Shown here piece after piece: positions 34,089-43,585 of a stretch of 55,896 nt of DNA. Below the pieces are notes generated by a model. That model was not told where the DNA came from. It ran no database searches and saw nothing but the letters and a program-made list of their open reading frames with translations. This DNA is from an uncultured Saprospiraceae bacterium (lineage in GTDB: Bacteria; Bacteroidota; Bacteroidia; Chitinophagales; Saprospiraceae): assembly GCA_938001865.1 (NCBI GenBank), contig CALLAW010000041.1:1-55896 (forward strand), written 5' to 3'. A program made the position numbers and the translations under genes. Every line of letters begins with the position of its first letter. The first letter of the stretch is position 1.

Positions 34089-36239
34089 TTAGTCCTCTCC
34101 ATGTAACAATCTGTAGTGGGCTTGTAAGCATCTCAGTTCTCCATAGCTAGATTTGAATGGCATCTTCTGCAGCAGTTCTGTGAGGTCTAGATCAGGGAAT
34201 GCTTCTAAGATTTTCATACCCTTCTCTACTTTCTTTTCTTTCATGACATCTAAGATTGAGAGTTTTTGAGCCCCGATCAGTCTTGCAAAGTGTGACTCAA
34301 TCGTCCCGACGGCCAATCCCCGCTCTTTGGCAATGATACCGATAGACTTCCCTTGCTTATGCATCTCGAGTGTCGTATTGTAGGTCTCTCCTTTGACTTT
34401 CTTCTTTTTCTTGACTGGTTGCACACGGACATATTTGGGCTCACCAAGGAAGACATTTTTGTCTTTGTACTTTATAGAGTAGAGAGCTTCTATCTTAGTC
34501 CAACAGGCGTTCTCTATTTCATTGACAGCATTGACATATGTGGTCTCACCCTTCTTGATTGCATAGTTGGCTGCATGCTTGACTGATGGTATCAGGAGGC
34601 TAGTATGTATCTTATCTCCATAATACTCTATCGCATCTACACATCTCTTGAGGATATATGAGTCATCTATACTTGGATCATTGAAGAGGCTATCCAACTG
34701 TTGTTGAAACTTCTTAGAGACGCCTTCGAGATATTGGAGTTGAGTCTTCAGAGCATTGAGGTAGACCATTCGATTCGCTTTGTCGTCTCTCTTGCCGTCT
34801 ATGATTGATTCTTCGAGGATTGCGACATTAGCCGAGAGCTTACTTAGGCCAAACTCTTGGAGAGTTTTATTATTCTGATACGTGTTTATTTCCTCTTTGA
34901 GGATTTCATCAATGTTTTCTGGCAATTGATTTGATGCAGTGTATTGAGTAACTGTCCGATCTGTAATAATGTTCTTCTCAGTAATCTTGGAGGTAAGCAT
35001 GAGACCTGACAGAGACCTGCATCTACTCAATGCCACATAGAGTTGTCCACTTGCGAATGTGTCCTCCAAGTCCAAGATCACCTTGTCAAAGGTCAAGCCT
35101 TGACTCTTATGTACTGTGACTGCCCATGCGAGTCGCAATGGATATTGGACATATGAGCCTACTTCATTCTGTATGATTGTATTAGTTGCAGGATCGAGCT
35201 CATACTTCATATTTTTCCATTCGGCTGGTTCTACGATGATTGTGATACCATCGTCCCCTTTGACCTTGATATAAGTCTCATCGAATGCTGTAATCGTCCC
35301 GATCTTCCCATTGAAGTACAATCCCTCTGAGTGATTACGGACAAACATGACTTGAGCCCCAATATTGAAGACTAGAGTCTCGTCAATTGGGTAACTATTC
35401 TCATAGAATTTTCCATTAATCTCCGCTTTGACTGTTTTGGACTCAGTCTCAAGCTTACTGAGCTCTGATTGATTGATTTTGTCAGCTTTGCGATTGTGTG
35501 TTGTCAGTGTGATGGTGTGAGCATGGTCGACCTCTTCTGTATAATTGGCATTGATCCGGTCGATCAATGATTGATCGGTGACTCCTGATCTGACACCATT
35601 GAGGATATCAAGAAAGTCTTCCTCCTCTTGTCGATAGACTGTCTTCAACTCTATGGTCACTGCATCGACCTCTTGCCATGCGAGTGAATCAAAGAAGTAA
35701 GGACTCTTATAGTACATCGAGAGCACCTCTACTGTATGATTACGGACTACAGGAGACAGCTGATACAGATCGCCTATGACTAAGAGCTGTACTCCGCCGA
35801 ATGGAGCATCTCTCTTCCTTACTCTCCGCAATGTCTGATCTATCGCATCGAAGATATCAGCTCTTACCATACTGATCTCGTCTATCACGAGCAAGTCCAA
35901 CTCTAGTAAGAGATTGAGTTTCTTCCTATTGAACTTCTGATGCTTGACCATCTCTGTAGCATCGAAGTAATACTCCTGACTATGACCCTTATCTCGGTAG
36001 GGAATAAAGGTCCTCAATGGTAGGGTGAGCAATGAGTGTAGAGTAATACCTCCAGCATTAATCGCAGCCACTCCAGTAGGTGCAGTGATGATAGAGTTCT
36101 TATCAGTATTGTCTAAGATTTCTTTGAGCAGAGTGGTTTTGCCTGTTCCAGCTTTTCCGGTAAGGAAGACACTCTTATTCGTATTGAGGACAAATTGCTT
36201 AGCTAGTTCTCTCTCTTTATTAGTCTTTATGGTTGACAT
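34089..36239 (-). CDS. PIF1-like DNA helicase with C-terminal HTH
   Basis: This 716-residue SF1B helicase starts at the ATG at 36239; a TTG 18 bases upstream is weaker. Motifs in order: Walker A FLTGKAGTGKTTL (about residues 25-37), APTGVAAINAGG (Ia), LLVIDEISM (II), GDLYQLSPV (III), VYRQ (IV), and VTVHKSQGLTFDKVILDL with LYVALSRCRSLSGL (V-VI). The C-terminal ~100 residues (LEMHKQGKSIGIIAKERGLA followed by VGTIESHFARLIG) form the helix-turn-helix seen at the end of several Bacteroidota helicases. It likely unwinds G-quadruplexes or stalled replication intermediates. Confidence 0.93.
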   Translation of the reverse strand: MSTIKTNKERELAKQFVLNTNKSVFLTGKAGTGKTTLLKEILDNTDKNSIITAPTGVAAINAGGITLHSLLTLPLRTFIPYRDKGHSQEYYFDATEMVKHQKFNRKKLNLLLELDLLVIDEISMVRADIFDAIDQTLRRVRKRDAPFGGVQLLVIGDLYQLSPVVRNHTVEVLSMYYKSPYFFDSLAWQEVDAVTIELKTVYRQEEEDFLDILNGVRSGVTDQSLIDRINANYTEEVDHAHTITLTTHNRKADKINQSELSKLETESKTVKAEINGKFYENSYPIDETLVFNIGAQVMFVRNHSEGLYFNGKIGTITAFDETYIKVKGDDGITIIVEPAEWKNMKYELDPATNTIIQNEVGSYVQYPLRLAWAVTVHKSQGLTFDKVILDLEDTFASGQLYVALSRCRSLSGLMLTSKITEKNIITDRTVTQYTASNQLPENIDEILKEEINTYQNNKTLQEFGLSKLSANVAILEESIIDGKRDDKANRMVYLNALKTQLQYLEGVSKKFQQQLDSLFNDPSIDDSYILKRCVDAIEYYGDKIHTSLLIPSVKHAANYAIKKGETTYVNAVNEIENACWTKIEALYSIKYKDKNVFLGEPKYVRVQPVKKKKKVKGETYNTTLEMHKQGKSIGIIAKERGLAVGTIESHFARLIGAQKLSILDVMKEKKVEKGMKILEAFPDLDLTELLQKMPFKSSYGELRCLQAHYRLLHGED

Positions 36240-36314
36240 GGTCTCAAGATAGTGCAAGTAATTGTAGACTGAGTGGTAATTTCCAGAGATTTAGCAGATT
36301 CCAATTCACCTTGA

Positions 36315-37184
36315 CTAGTATGTCTTAGTCATCTCACTATCGATACAGAGGATGTAATCTGCCTTCCCTCTATGCTCGTCTTCGAGAGTGTAGATATCTG
36401 ATTGCTCCACAGTTGATATCGTGACTGTATTGAGAGTTGGGTCACTCTCCCTCAGATACCAGAGTATCCCTTGATAATAATCTGAGTGATAAGTCCCATT
36501 GTAATGGAGTAAGAGGTCACCTGGGATATAATAAGACAGCATGGTGTGAGCCATCGTAGCATCTTTGATCGCTTGTGCTTGTGCAAATGCTGTACCTCCA
36601 TGACCTTCTACCATATCTGACATAGCCTGATACTGAGAGAGAGTCGGGTCAAATGGGATCGGCAATGGAGCTATCCATGCGAGCTCATCTTGTGACAAAT
36701 CATCCAATGCATCGAAGCCACCTCCTCTATATACCATACTTGCATATCGACGAGGAATATTGGTACCGATAAACCTCAGATCATGCTCCTTGGCAAACTC
36801 TATCAATGGTGCATAGTCAGTCTGATGATTAGACCACAGTCGAGCTAGACTGTCGAGTCCCTCACCATCAATTGTGCCATCTAGATAAGCATCTACTGCT
36901 GCTTGATTATCTGTTTCGATCATCTCAGCACCTAGGATCAAGTTGCGACCAGACTGATGGATGTCTCTCGCCAACTTGAGCTCTAGCCAATGGCAGATCG
37001 GGTTATTGTGATATTCTCCGAAGAGAATTAGATCAGTCTTTGATGCCACTTTTGCCAGTTTGCGATAGCTCACCTTGCGACCCTTACTGTTGTAAATGAC
37101 GTACGCATCCATCTTCTGACCAGTCATCGATAGAGATGTCAGCAAGGCCAATATCAGTCCTGAGATCAATCTAATATTCTTCAT
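36315..37184 (-). CDS. ChaN/Tiki-like haem-binding secreted protein
   Basis: From the ATG at 37184 the precursor has 289 residues and a signal peptide (MKNIRLISGLILALLTSLSM). It carries the ChaN-like signature of the EreA/ChaN/Tiki superfamily: LILFGEYHNNPICHWLELKL, then LGAEMIETDNQAAVDAYLDG, and TNIPRRYASMVYRGG. A GxExH-type motif (GEYH) and a late His/Tyr pair (HYNGTYHSD) are present. Relatives bind haem as a dimer, or act as metallo-hydrolases. It lacks a lipobox Cys. It lies 75 bases downstream of nothing on its strand except an intergenic gap (37185-37469) and precedes the helicase gene. Confidence 0.85.
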   Translation of the reverse strand: MKNIRLISGLILALLTSLSMTGQKMDAYVIYNSKGRKVSYRKLAKVASKTDLILFGEYHNNPICHWLELKLARDIHQSGRNLILGAEMIETDNQAAVDAYLDGTIDGEGLDSLARLWSNHQTDYAPLIEFAKEHDLRFIGTNIPRRYASMVYRGGGFDALDDLSQDELAWIAPLPIPFDPTLSQYQAMSDMVEGHGGTAFAQAQAIKDATMAHTMLSYYIPGDLLLHYNGTYHSDYYQGILWYLRESDPTLNTVTISTVEQSDIYTLEDEHRGKADYILCIDSEMTKTY

Positions 37185-37439
37185 ATCAATATGTAGCATG
37201 AGTTATATAAATGTAAGTACAAGATGCAGAACTTATCAGATGTCTTCTCCATAATTCTATCAAAAAAAATATCTAATCCTAATGTCTATAACTCAAGTGA
37301 CACGATGATGAAATTCCTAACTAATCCGATAACTCAGTCTCAGCCTGACTCTGCAGAGTTATTCACTCCCCCGTACTGATAAGTGGAGGTATTGTCTAAT
37401 TCTTCTCAGTGACTTACACTGCTCCAAATATTTTTTCTC

Positions 37440-37447
37440 TATTTTTG
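37440..37447 (+). promoter_or_regulatory. -7 box (TATTTTTG) for the BioD/DRTGG gene
   Basis: TATTTTTG matches TAnnTTTG exactly, 22 bases before the GTG start at 37470. TTA at 37414-37416 is a possible -33 element (23-base spacer). Confidence 0.65.
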
Positions 37448-37469
37448 GCTAGACCAAAAACCTGAACCA

Positions 37470-38570
37470 GTGAGTTACAAAAACATCTATGTTGCAGCAA
37501 CATCGCAACACGTCGGCAAGACCACTACTACGCTTGGACTCGTATCTGCACTGAGTAAGCTCGGATACAATGTCGGCTATAGTAAGCCTGTCGGCCAGAA
37601 GCATATCACAGTCAATCACCTCCAAGTTGATAAAGATACAGTACTCTTCGCTGACCTCCTCAAGTTTGAGATAGATCCAGCCATCCATAGCCCTGTGATC
37701 TTAGGGAAGGGAGCTTCTAAGCGAGTCCTCTCTGAGTTTGACCCGAGTATCTACTGGGACAAGGTCACCTCGGCAGGCGATGAGCTCAATAAGAGACACG
37801 AGATCACAATCTTCGAAGGTACAGGGCATCCAGGTGTAGGGAGTGTAGGCCAAGTCAGTAATGCAAAGGTCGCCAAACTCTTAGATGCCTCAGTGATCAT
37901 GGTCGTAGAGGGTGGCATCGGGAGTACCATCGATATGCTCAATATGTGTCTCTCACTCTTCAGAGAGCATGATGTCCCTGTCATCGGAGTCATCATCAAT
38001 AAGGTCATCCCTGAGAAGGCAGCCTCCGTCAAAAAACACGTCGGCAAGTGGCTCAAACGAGAAAATCTCAACCTCCTCGGTGTAGTCCCATACGACAAGA
38101 CACTTGCTTATCCTCTCCTCTGGACTGTCTCCAAAGCCATCAATGGTAAGATGGAACACTATCGTGAAAAGGGCTATCAAAAAATCGAAAAAATCATTGC
38201 TGGTTCTCTCGCTGAATACAAAGACTTCGTAGATACTGAAAATAGCCTCTTAGTTGTCGGACCGAGAGTAGTCGATCAGGCCATCGAAAAACTCAATACT
38301 TACACTCAAGCAAGAGGATTGGAAAAAAGTCCACTCTCGGGGATAGTCATCACCGGTGATGAACCACTCTCAAGATCTACTCTCGCTTATATCAATGACA
38401 ACAAACTGACCACCATAAGAACTCCTCTCGATACATACGGAGCCGTAATCAAGATGAGTAACATAGAAGTGAAAATCAATCGCAAGACTCCATGGAAAAT
38501 AACAAAAGCCATCGAACTCATCAGAGAGAATACTGATCTAGATCTCCTCAAGTCACTCATCATCCAATAA
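37470..38570 (+). CDS. Stand-alone BioD-like + DRTGG domain protein (Pta N-terminus-like)
   Basis: The 366-residue protein, GTG start, has a dethiobiotin-synthetase-like P-loop domain (IYVAATSQHVGKTTTTLGL, residues 6-24; VVEGGIGSTIDMLN; VIINKVIPEKA) and a C-terminal DRTGG domain (about 230-350: GIVITGDEPLSRSTLAYIND). This pair forms the regulatory N-terminal half of long phosphate acetyltransferases (Pta), but the catalytic PTA domain is missing and no pta gene lies nearby. Such stand-alone proteins occur in several bacteria; the role, perhaps acetyl-metabolite sensing or GTP binding, is unknown. A YjbR-like gene starts 14 bases downstream. Confidence 0.85.
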   Translation: MSYKNIYVAATSQHVGKTTTTLGLVSALSKLGYNVGYSKPVGQKHITVNHLQVDKDTVLFADLLKFEIDPAIHSPVILGKGASKRVLSEFDPSIYWDKVTSAGDELNKRHEITIFEGTGHPGVGSVGQVSNAKVAKLLDASVIMVVEGGIGSTIDMLNMCLSLFREHDVPVIGVIINKVIPEKAASVKKHVGKWLKRENLNLLGVVPYDKTLAYPLLWTVSKAINGKMEHYREKGYQKIEKIIAGSLAEYKDFVDTENSLLVVGPRVVDQAIEKLNTYTQARGLEKSPLSGIVITGDEPLSRSTLAYINDNKLTTIRTPLDTYGAVIKMSNIEVKINRKTPWKITKAIELIRENTDLDLLKSLIIQ

Positions 38571-38584
38571 CCCTTCGAGCACCC

Positions 38585-38905
38585 ATGACTCCACCACAGA
38601 GAGAAGATCCTCAACATCACTTTGAGACCATTGGAGAGAAAATCATCGGCAGTGTCAGAGGCCAACTCTTCGGCAAACCCTGCTTCAAAATCGGGAAAAA
38701 AGCCTATACCTGCTACTTTGAGAGTTGCATGGTATTTAAGTTGACTGGGGATAGCCATGCACAAGCCCTCAGTCTGCCACAAGCACAACTCTTCGACCCA
38801 TCTCGTAAGGGACGACCAATGAAAGCATGGGTCCAATTGCCATTTACAACAGTAGAAGAGTGGCATCACTATGCCACAGCAGCAGCACAGGATGTTGCAG
38901 AATGA
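38585..38905 (+). CDS. YjbR/TfoX-like small protein
   Basis: The 106-residue soluble protein resembles the YjbR (MmcQ/TfoX-N) fold. It has GQLFGKPCFKIGKKAYTCYF (residues 26-45), then ESCMVFKLTG, FDPSRKGRPMKAWVQLP and EEWHHYATAAA. The run 'FGkPcfk..kka......vfKL' and 'FdPs...rpMkaWvqlP....W..ya..A' is characteristic. These proteins have a DNA-binding-like fold but no proven role. It sits 14 bases after the BioD/DRTGG gene, so the two probably form an operon. No signal peptide or membrane segment. Confidence 0.75.
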   Translation: MTPPQREDPQHHFETIGEKIIGSVRGQLFGKPCFKIGKKAYTCYFESCMVFKLTGDSHAQALSLPQAQLFDPSRKGRPMKAWVQLPFTTVEEWHHYATAAAQDVAE

Positions 38906-38992
38906 GGGTAATCTCTACTCCTGACATCCAATAATGATAAAATCCAAGTTCTCCACATTGAATCTTAATGCTGATTATTGTATCTTTCACTT

Positions 38993-41900
38993 ATGTTGAT
39001 AAGATGTCTCTTCACTGCTCTCGCAATCCTGATTCTCTCTATGCAAGATGGGAATAGCCAAGCCGTAAATACCACATTTGGCAAAAACAGGATCCAATAC
39101 CATGATGACTTTACCAGCTGGTCAAGATACGAGACAGAAAACTTCGTCACATACTGGTATGGTAAAGCAAGGAATGTAGCACAAGCATCCATCCAAATCG
39201 CCGAACTCGAACACAATGACATCCAAGAACTCCTCGAGTATCGGATGAATGATAAGATAGAGATCGTGGTCTATACAGATCTCACCGATCTGAAACAGAG
39301 CAATATCGGCAATGAAGAGATCTTCAATAATACTCGCAACGAAACCAAGACGATCGGACAAAAAATCTTCGTCTACTTCAATGGTGATCATCAACATCTC
39401 AGAAGCCAAATAAGAAAAGGAATCGCCTCTGTCTATCTTACCAATATCCTCAACGGAAGCAGTCTCCAAGAAGCAGTACAGAATGCACTCCTCCTCCATA
39501 TGCCTGATTGGTTCAGTAGAGGTCTCATCACCTATGCCGACCAATCATGGAATGCAGAGTTAGATCATCGCATCGAACAGCACCTCCTCAATCCTAAGTA
39601 TCTCGACTTCGATAAGTACTCTGATCGATATCCACAGGAAGCTGGACACTCTCTCTGGTACTTCCTTGAGAATACGTATGGACGGACCAAAATCTCACAA
39701 CTCATCTATATCACTAGGATCTATCGAAGCCTAGAAGGGAGCTTCCCGTATGTGCTCAATGAGACATTCGCCAATATCAAGAAACAGTGGTCAGCATACT
39801 ACCAAGAATACTATTACCTAAGCAACTCTTCAATCCCCCTCTACGATGGATTAGAGATAGCAAGAGTCAAGAAGAAATACAACGAACAGATCACTCAGCT
39901 CTCCCTCAATCCACAAGGCACTGCCATCCTCTACACCGTCAATACTCTCGGCAAGCAGGAACTCATGCTCCACACACTTGATGATGGCAAGACTAGGCGA
40001 CTCTTCAAAAACGAAAAGAAAAATCCATTCCAATCTCCAGATACTAACTTCCCATTAGTCACGTGGACTCCTCGGGGCCAGAGCTGCTACCTCCTCTATG
40101 AGTGGAAGGATGTCAAGTATCTCAGATACCTCTCCCTTGATGATCCCGACGACTACGAAGAAGAAGATATCCCAGAAAACTATCAACGCATCTACAGTAT
40201 GGACTTTGTAGAAGGCGATAAGCTACTCTTCTCTGGTAGCTACAATGGGCTCTCTGATCTCTTCTACTATAAGCCCAGTGCTCGGAGTACTCAGCGGATC
40301 ACAGAAGACTTTTGGGATGACCTAGATGCTGAGTATATCCGCTACCAAGACCGGAGTGGAATCCTATTCAGGTCCAATAGAGAGACCTATACACTCAAGC
40401 CAGAGAAGCTTGATACCGTGCTACCACTTGGGACATTTGACCTCTTCTGGTTGCAAGATGGCAGCAACGAAGTCATCCAACTGACTAACACTCCAGGGGT
40501 AAATGTCAGCCATGCTAGCGTCACACAAGATGGTCAACTCATCTACCTCCAAGAAAAAAACTCCAAGAACCGAAGAATGGTCAAAGACTTCCTCGGTTCA
40601 TCATCACCGATCACCAACTCGCCACCAGAAATCTCTCTACTCCACCAAGCTATCTCAGCCTCTGGAAGCTACGCATACTTAGTCGAAGATGCCAAGACAT
40701 ATACTCTGTACTACCAATCATCAGTCGATCTGACCGCATCCTATCAGAGTACTAGCTCGCAGGCAAATGCCAACCTGACCAAAGGAGATGATAGCACCAC
40801 TAACGAGGGCAATCAGCAAGAAACCTACGGTGATGGCAAAAAATTTCAATCAAAATGGCCTGATCCAGAGGGTACACAACCCACGCTTACGGCTAATGAC
40901 AATGCTCCAAAGAAAGACGGATTTGGAGAGTATTACAATAACTATTACTCAGAAGCCACTAACGCAAAAGGAGACAAGATTATCAAGTTTGAACCCTATC
41001 GAGCTAGTGCTCAACGATTGACATTTAGACTCTACGATTACTCTTCCAAGATAGATAACCAACCACTCTTCGAAGGGCTCGAATCCTATACCCCAATCGC
41101 AGAGTCTCTCACAGCACAGCCTACTACGATCCACATCCAAGCCAAGGTCAAAGATATCTTCGAAGACTACAAACTTCATGGTGGTTTCAGGATACCGACG
41201 ACATTTACAGGCAGTGAAGCATATCTGACACTCTTCGATGATAAGAAGAGATGGGATAAGTCCTACACAGCATATCGACGGATGCAGTCAGAGTTCATCC
41301 CTTCTACTGGCGTATTTGAGAGATATAAGCAGCATACCATCATGGGACTCGCCGAGTGGAAGTACCCACTCTCTATCTTCAAGAGTATCCGACTGAGCAG
41401 TAGCTTGAGATTAGATCGATCATTCTTTGCAGTCACAGAGTCCTCGCGACTCTTTGAGCCATTTGACTTCGCTAAGCGACTCTCAGGTAAGGTGACTTAT
41501 GTGTATGATGACAGCTACGATGTCTCCACCAATATCAAAAACGGAACACGATACAAGGTATTCCTAGAAGCGATCAATGAGTTTGACTTAGATCTCTCCG
41601 ATGGAATTAACTTCAGTCCAAGTACAGGATTTACTGGAATCTTTGGCTTCGATGCACGTCACTATATCCCGCTATTACGCAAGGCAGTGCTTGCATTCAG
41701 AGGGTCAGGTGCTACATCATTTGGTAACAAGACGATGCTCTACTACCTCGGTGGGATGGAGAGTTGGATACTCCCTCAGTACAATACATCATCCACTGTA
41801 CCAGAGTCTATTAATTACTCCTATGTCGCATTAGCACCTCACCTTAGAGGATTTAACTTCAATACAAGGAATGGAGGCTCCTATGTACTTGCCAATATGG

Positions 41901-42253
41901 AACTCAGGGTACCTCTCTTCTCTCTGATCGCTGGCAACTCGATTAAGAATGGCTTTGTCCGTAACTTCCAGATCACGGCATTCGCTGATGCTGGTGTAGC
42001 GTGGCACGGTTTGCTCCCATCGAGTGACGTCAACCCTCTCAACGAAGACACCATCGTAACCACAGATGCCAATGATGACAATATCCTAGTACTCAATATA
42101 ACTTACTTCAGAGATCCTATCGCTTATGGATATGGATGGGGAGTCCGATCTACATTACTCGGTTATTATGTCAAGTTTGACTATGCCTATGGAGTCGAGA
42201 CAGGCACACTCCAAGCACCTAAGTGGTATATCAGTCTCGGGTATGACTTCTAG
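38993..42253 (+). CDS. Peptidase-MA-like / TolB-propeller / Omp85-like barrel fusion
   Basis: From the ATG at 38993 the precursor has 1086 residues and a signal peptide (MLIRCLFTALAILILSM). The N-terminal part (about 60-265) matches the MA-like gluzincin pattern of surface peptidases (...MPDWFSRGLITYADQSWN...), but the expected HExxH is absent: the place reads EAVQNALLLH, and the second Glu of WfsEG is Arg. A TolB-like WD/propeller region follows (about 290-560: QLSLNPQGTAILYTVNTLG; LPLGTFDLFWLQDG). The last ~350 residues are an Omp85/BamA-type barrel (LRGFNFNTRNGGSYVLANME; ending PKWYISLGYDF). It is exported to the outer membrane; role unknown, perhaps surface secretion or assembly. Confidence 0.8.
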   Translation: MLIRCLFTALAILILSMQDGNSQAVNTTFGKNRIQYHDDFTSWSRYETENFVTYWYGKARNVAQASIQIAELEHNDIQELLEYRMNDKIEIVVYTDLTDLKQSNIGNEEIFNNTRNETKTIGQKIFVYFNGDHQHLRSQIRKGIASVYLTNILNGSSLQEAVQNALLLHMPDWFSRGLITYADQSWNAELDHRIEQHLLNPKYLDFDKYSDRYPQEAGHSLWYFLENTYGRTKISQLIYITRIYRSLEGSFPYVLNETFANIKKQWSAYYQEYYYLSNSSIPLYDGLEIARVKKKYNEQITQLSLNPQGTAILYTVNTLGKQELMLHTLDDGKTRRLFKNEKKNPFQSPDTNFPLVTWTPRGQSCYLLYEWKDVKYLRYLSLDDPDDYEEEDIPENYQRIYSMDFVEGDKLLFSGSYNGLSDLFYYKPSARSTQRITEDFWDDLDAEYIRYQDRSGILFRSNRETYTLKPEKLDTVLPLGTFDLFWLQDGSNEVIQLTNTPGVNVSHASVTQDGQLIYLQEKNSKNRRMVKDFLGSSSPITNSPPEISLLHQAISASGSYAYLVEDAKTYTLYYQSSVDLTASYQSTSSQANANLTKGDDSTTNEGNQQETYGDGKKFQSKWPDPEGTQPTLTANDNAPKKDGFGEYYNNYYSEATNAKGDKIIKFEPYRASAQRLTFRLYDYSSKIDNQPLFEGLESYTPIAESLTAQPTTIHIQAKVKDIFEDYKLHGGFRIPTTFTGSEAYLTLFDDKKRWDKSYTAYRRMQSEFIPSTGVFERYKQHTIMGLAEWKYPLSIFKSIRLSSSLRLDRSFFAVTESSRLFEPFDFAKRLSGKVTYVYDDSYDVSTNIKNGTRYKVFLEAINEFDLDLSDGINFSPSTGFTGIFGFDARHYIPLLRKAVLAFRGSGATSFGNKTMLYYLGGMESWILPQYNTSSTVPESINYSYVALAPHLRGFNFNTRNGGSYVLANMELRVPLFSLIAGNSIKNGFVRNFQITAFADAGVAWHGLLPSSDVNPLNEDTIVTTDANDDNILVLNITYFRDPIAYGYGWGVRSTLLGYYVKFDYAYGVETGTLQAPKWYISLGYDF

Positions 42254-42313
42254 AGAATGGCTCTACACCAGAGGGCAGGGAGCTAGATAGAGAATATTCC
42301 GTAATTTGGCATC

Positions 42314-43315
42314 ATGAAGTCACTAAACTCACTTGTCATCCTCCTCTCCATCGTACAGATCCTTGTACTGATGAGCTGTGATCCTCAAGACCATCAGACC
42401 CAACCAGACCAAGTCAAGACAGACAGAGACCTACAAGTGTCTTCATCGGTACCAGAGGGTAGCCATCTCGTCATCCTAGGTGTAGCCCAAGATGCTGGCT
42501 ACCCACAAGCAGACTGTAAGAAGTCCTGTTGTACAGAAGTGTGGACAGATCTATCAAAAAGAAAGATGGTCTCATGCCTCGGTGTCAGAGATCCAAAAAC
42601 CAAAAAAGTCTATCTCTTCGATGCTACTCCTGACCTCAAAGATCAATTGCATCTCATCAAGAACACTCCAGACCAAGACTACCAACTCGGTGGGATCTTC
42701 ATCACTCATGCACATATCGGACATTACACAGGACTCATGCAACTTGGCAGGGAAGTGTTGGGTGCTAAGGATATCCCTACTTACGTCATGCCAAGAATGA
42801 GTGCCTTCCTTCAAGGAAATGGTCCTTGGGATAATCTCGTCAAGAATGGCAACATCAACTTGCGATTGATGAAAGACAATCTCCCTGTCTCATTGTCACC
42901 TGATCTAAGTGTCACACCTCTCAGTGTCCCGCATAGAGATGAGTACTCTGAGACCGTCGGATACATCATTACCGGACCAAGTAAGCGAGTCCTCTTCATC
43001 CCTGATATCGATAAGTGGAGCAAATGGCAAACTGACATCGTACAGCTGATCCAGACAGTAGACTATGCTTATCTCGACGGGACATTCTATCGTGATGGCG
43101 AGATCTGGGGGAGAGAGATGAGTGAGATCCCACACCCATTCATCTCTGAGAGTATGGACCTCTTCGATTCGCTACCTCGCGATCAAAAACAAAAAATTCA
43201 CTTCATCCATCTCAATCACACCAACATACTGCTCAATACCAACTCTCAAGAGTATCGAGATTTTACATTAACTGACTATCACATAGCACAAGAGGGCCAG
43301 ATAATCACCCTATAA
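42314..43315 (+). CDS. PqqB-like metallo-beta-lactamase-fold lipoprotein
   Basis: The 333-residue precursor has a lipobox (ILVLMSCDPQ, Cys22). The mature part begins with the PqqB-type loop VILGVAQDAGYPQADCKKSC. The metal-site region is FITHAHIGHYTGLMQLG, where the usual HxHxDH has Gly for Asp (HAHIGH). Further ligands appear in PHRDEYSETVGYI, FIPDIDKW and FIHLNHTN. PqqB is involved in pyrroloquinoline-quinone synthesis, but no other pqq gene is near, so this is more likely an unassigned MBL hydrolase or oxygenase of the same branch. It is anchored by lipid, unlike PqqB. A TAATTTG sequence (42302-42308) ends five bases before the ATG. Confidence 0.8.
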   Translation: MKSLNSLVILLSIVQILVLMSCDPQDHQTQPDQVKTDRDLQVSSSVPEGSHLVILGVAQDAGYPQADCKKSCCTEVWTDLSKRKMVSCLGVRDPKTKKVYLFDATPDLKDQLHLIKNTPDQDYQLGGIFITHAHIGHYTGLMQLGREVLGAKDIPTYVMPRMSAFLQGNGPWDNLVKNGNINLRLMKDNLPVSLSPDLSVTPLSVPHRDEYSETVGYIITGPSKRVLFIPDIDKWSKWQTDIVQLIQTVDYAYLDGTFYRDGEIWGREMSEIPHPFISESMDLFDSLPRDQKQKIHFIHLNHTNILLNTNSQEYRDFTLTDYHIAQEGQIITL

Positions 43316-43552
43316 CTCTCTCGATTGGCTCTCTTTATTGGTCCACTCAGTTGGCTCACTCACAAGCTTATTGACTCGACGTCGGATTCGCAATATTTGG
43401 CTGCGACCATCCCTTGACCACATGTAAGTGAGGTAAGTATCTTGTCAATAGGCAACCTTATGATAAGCGAGAGTATTGTCCAATTATTTACCCGAGTGAT
43501 TCCAACACTTAGGAGAGATGAGAGCTGATCTCGTGAGATAACTCAAAATCTT

Positions 43553-43560
43553 TACCTTTG
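43553..43560 (+). promoter_or_regulatory. -7 box (TACCTTTG) for the ALDH gene
   Basis: TACCTTTG is an exact TAnnTTTG match 25 bases before the ATG at 43586. Confidence 0.65.
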
Positions 43561-43585
43561 CAGTCTAACCATAATAAATTATTGA

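Noticed and set aside
38387-38869. 160-codon minus-strand ORF over the DRTGG and YjbR-like genes
   Set aside because: Both plus-strand frames show family motifs; the minus-strand frame has none.
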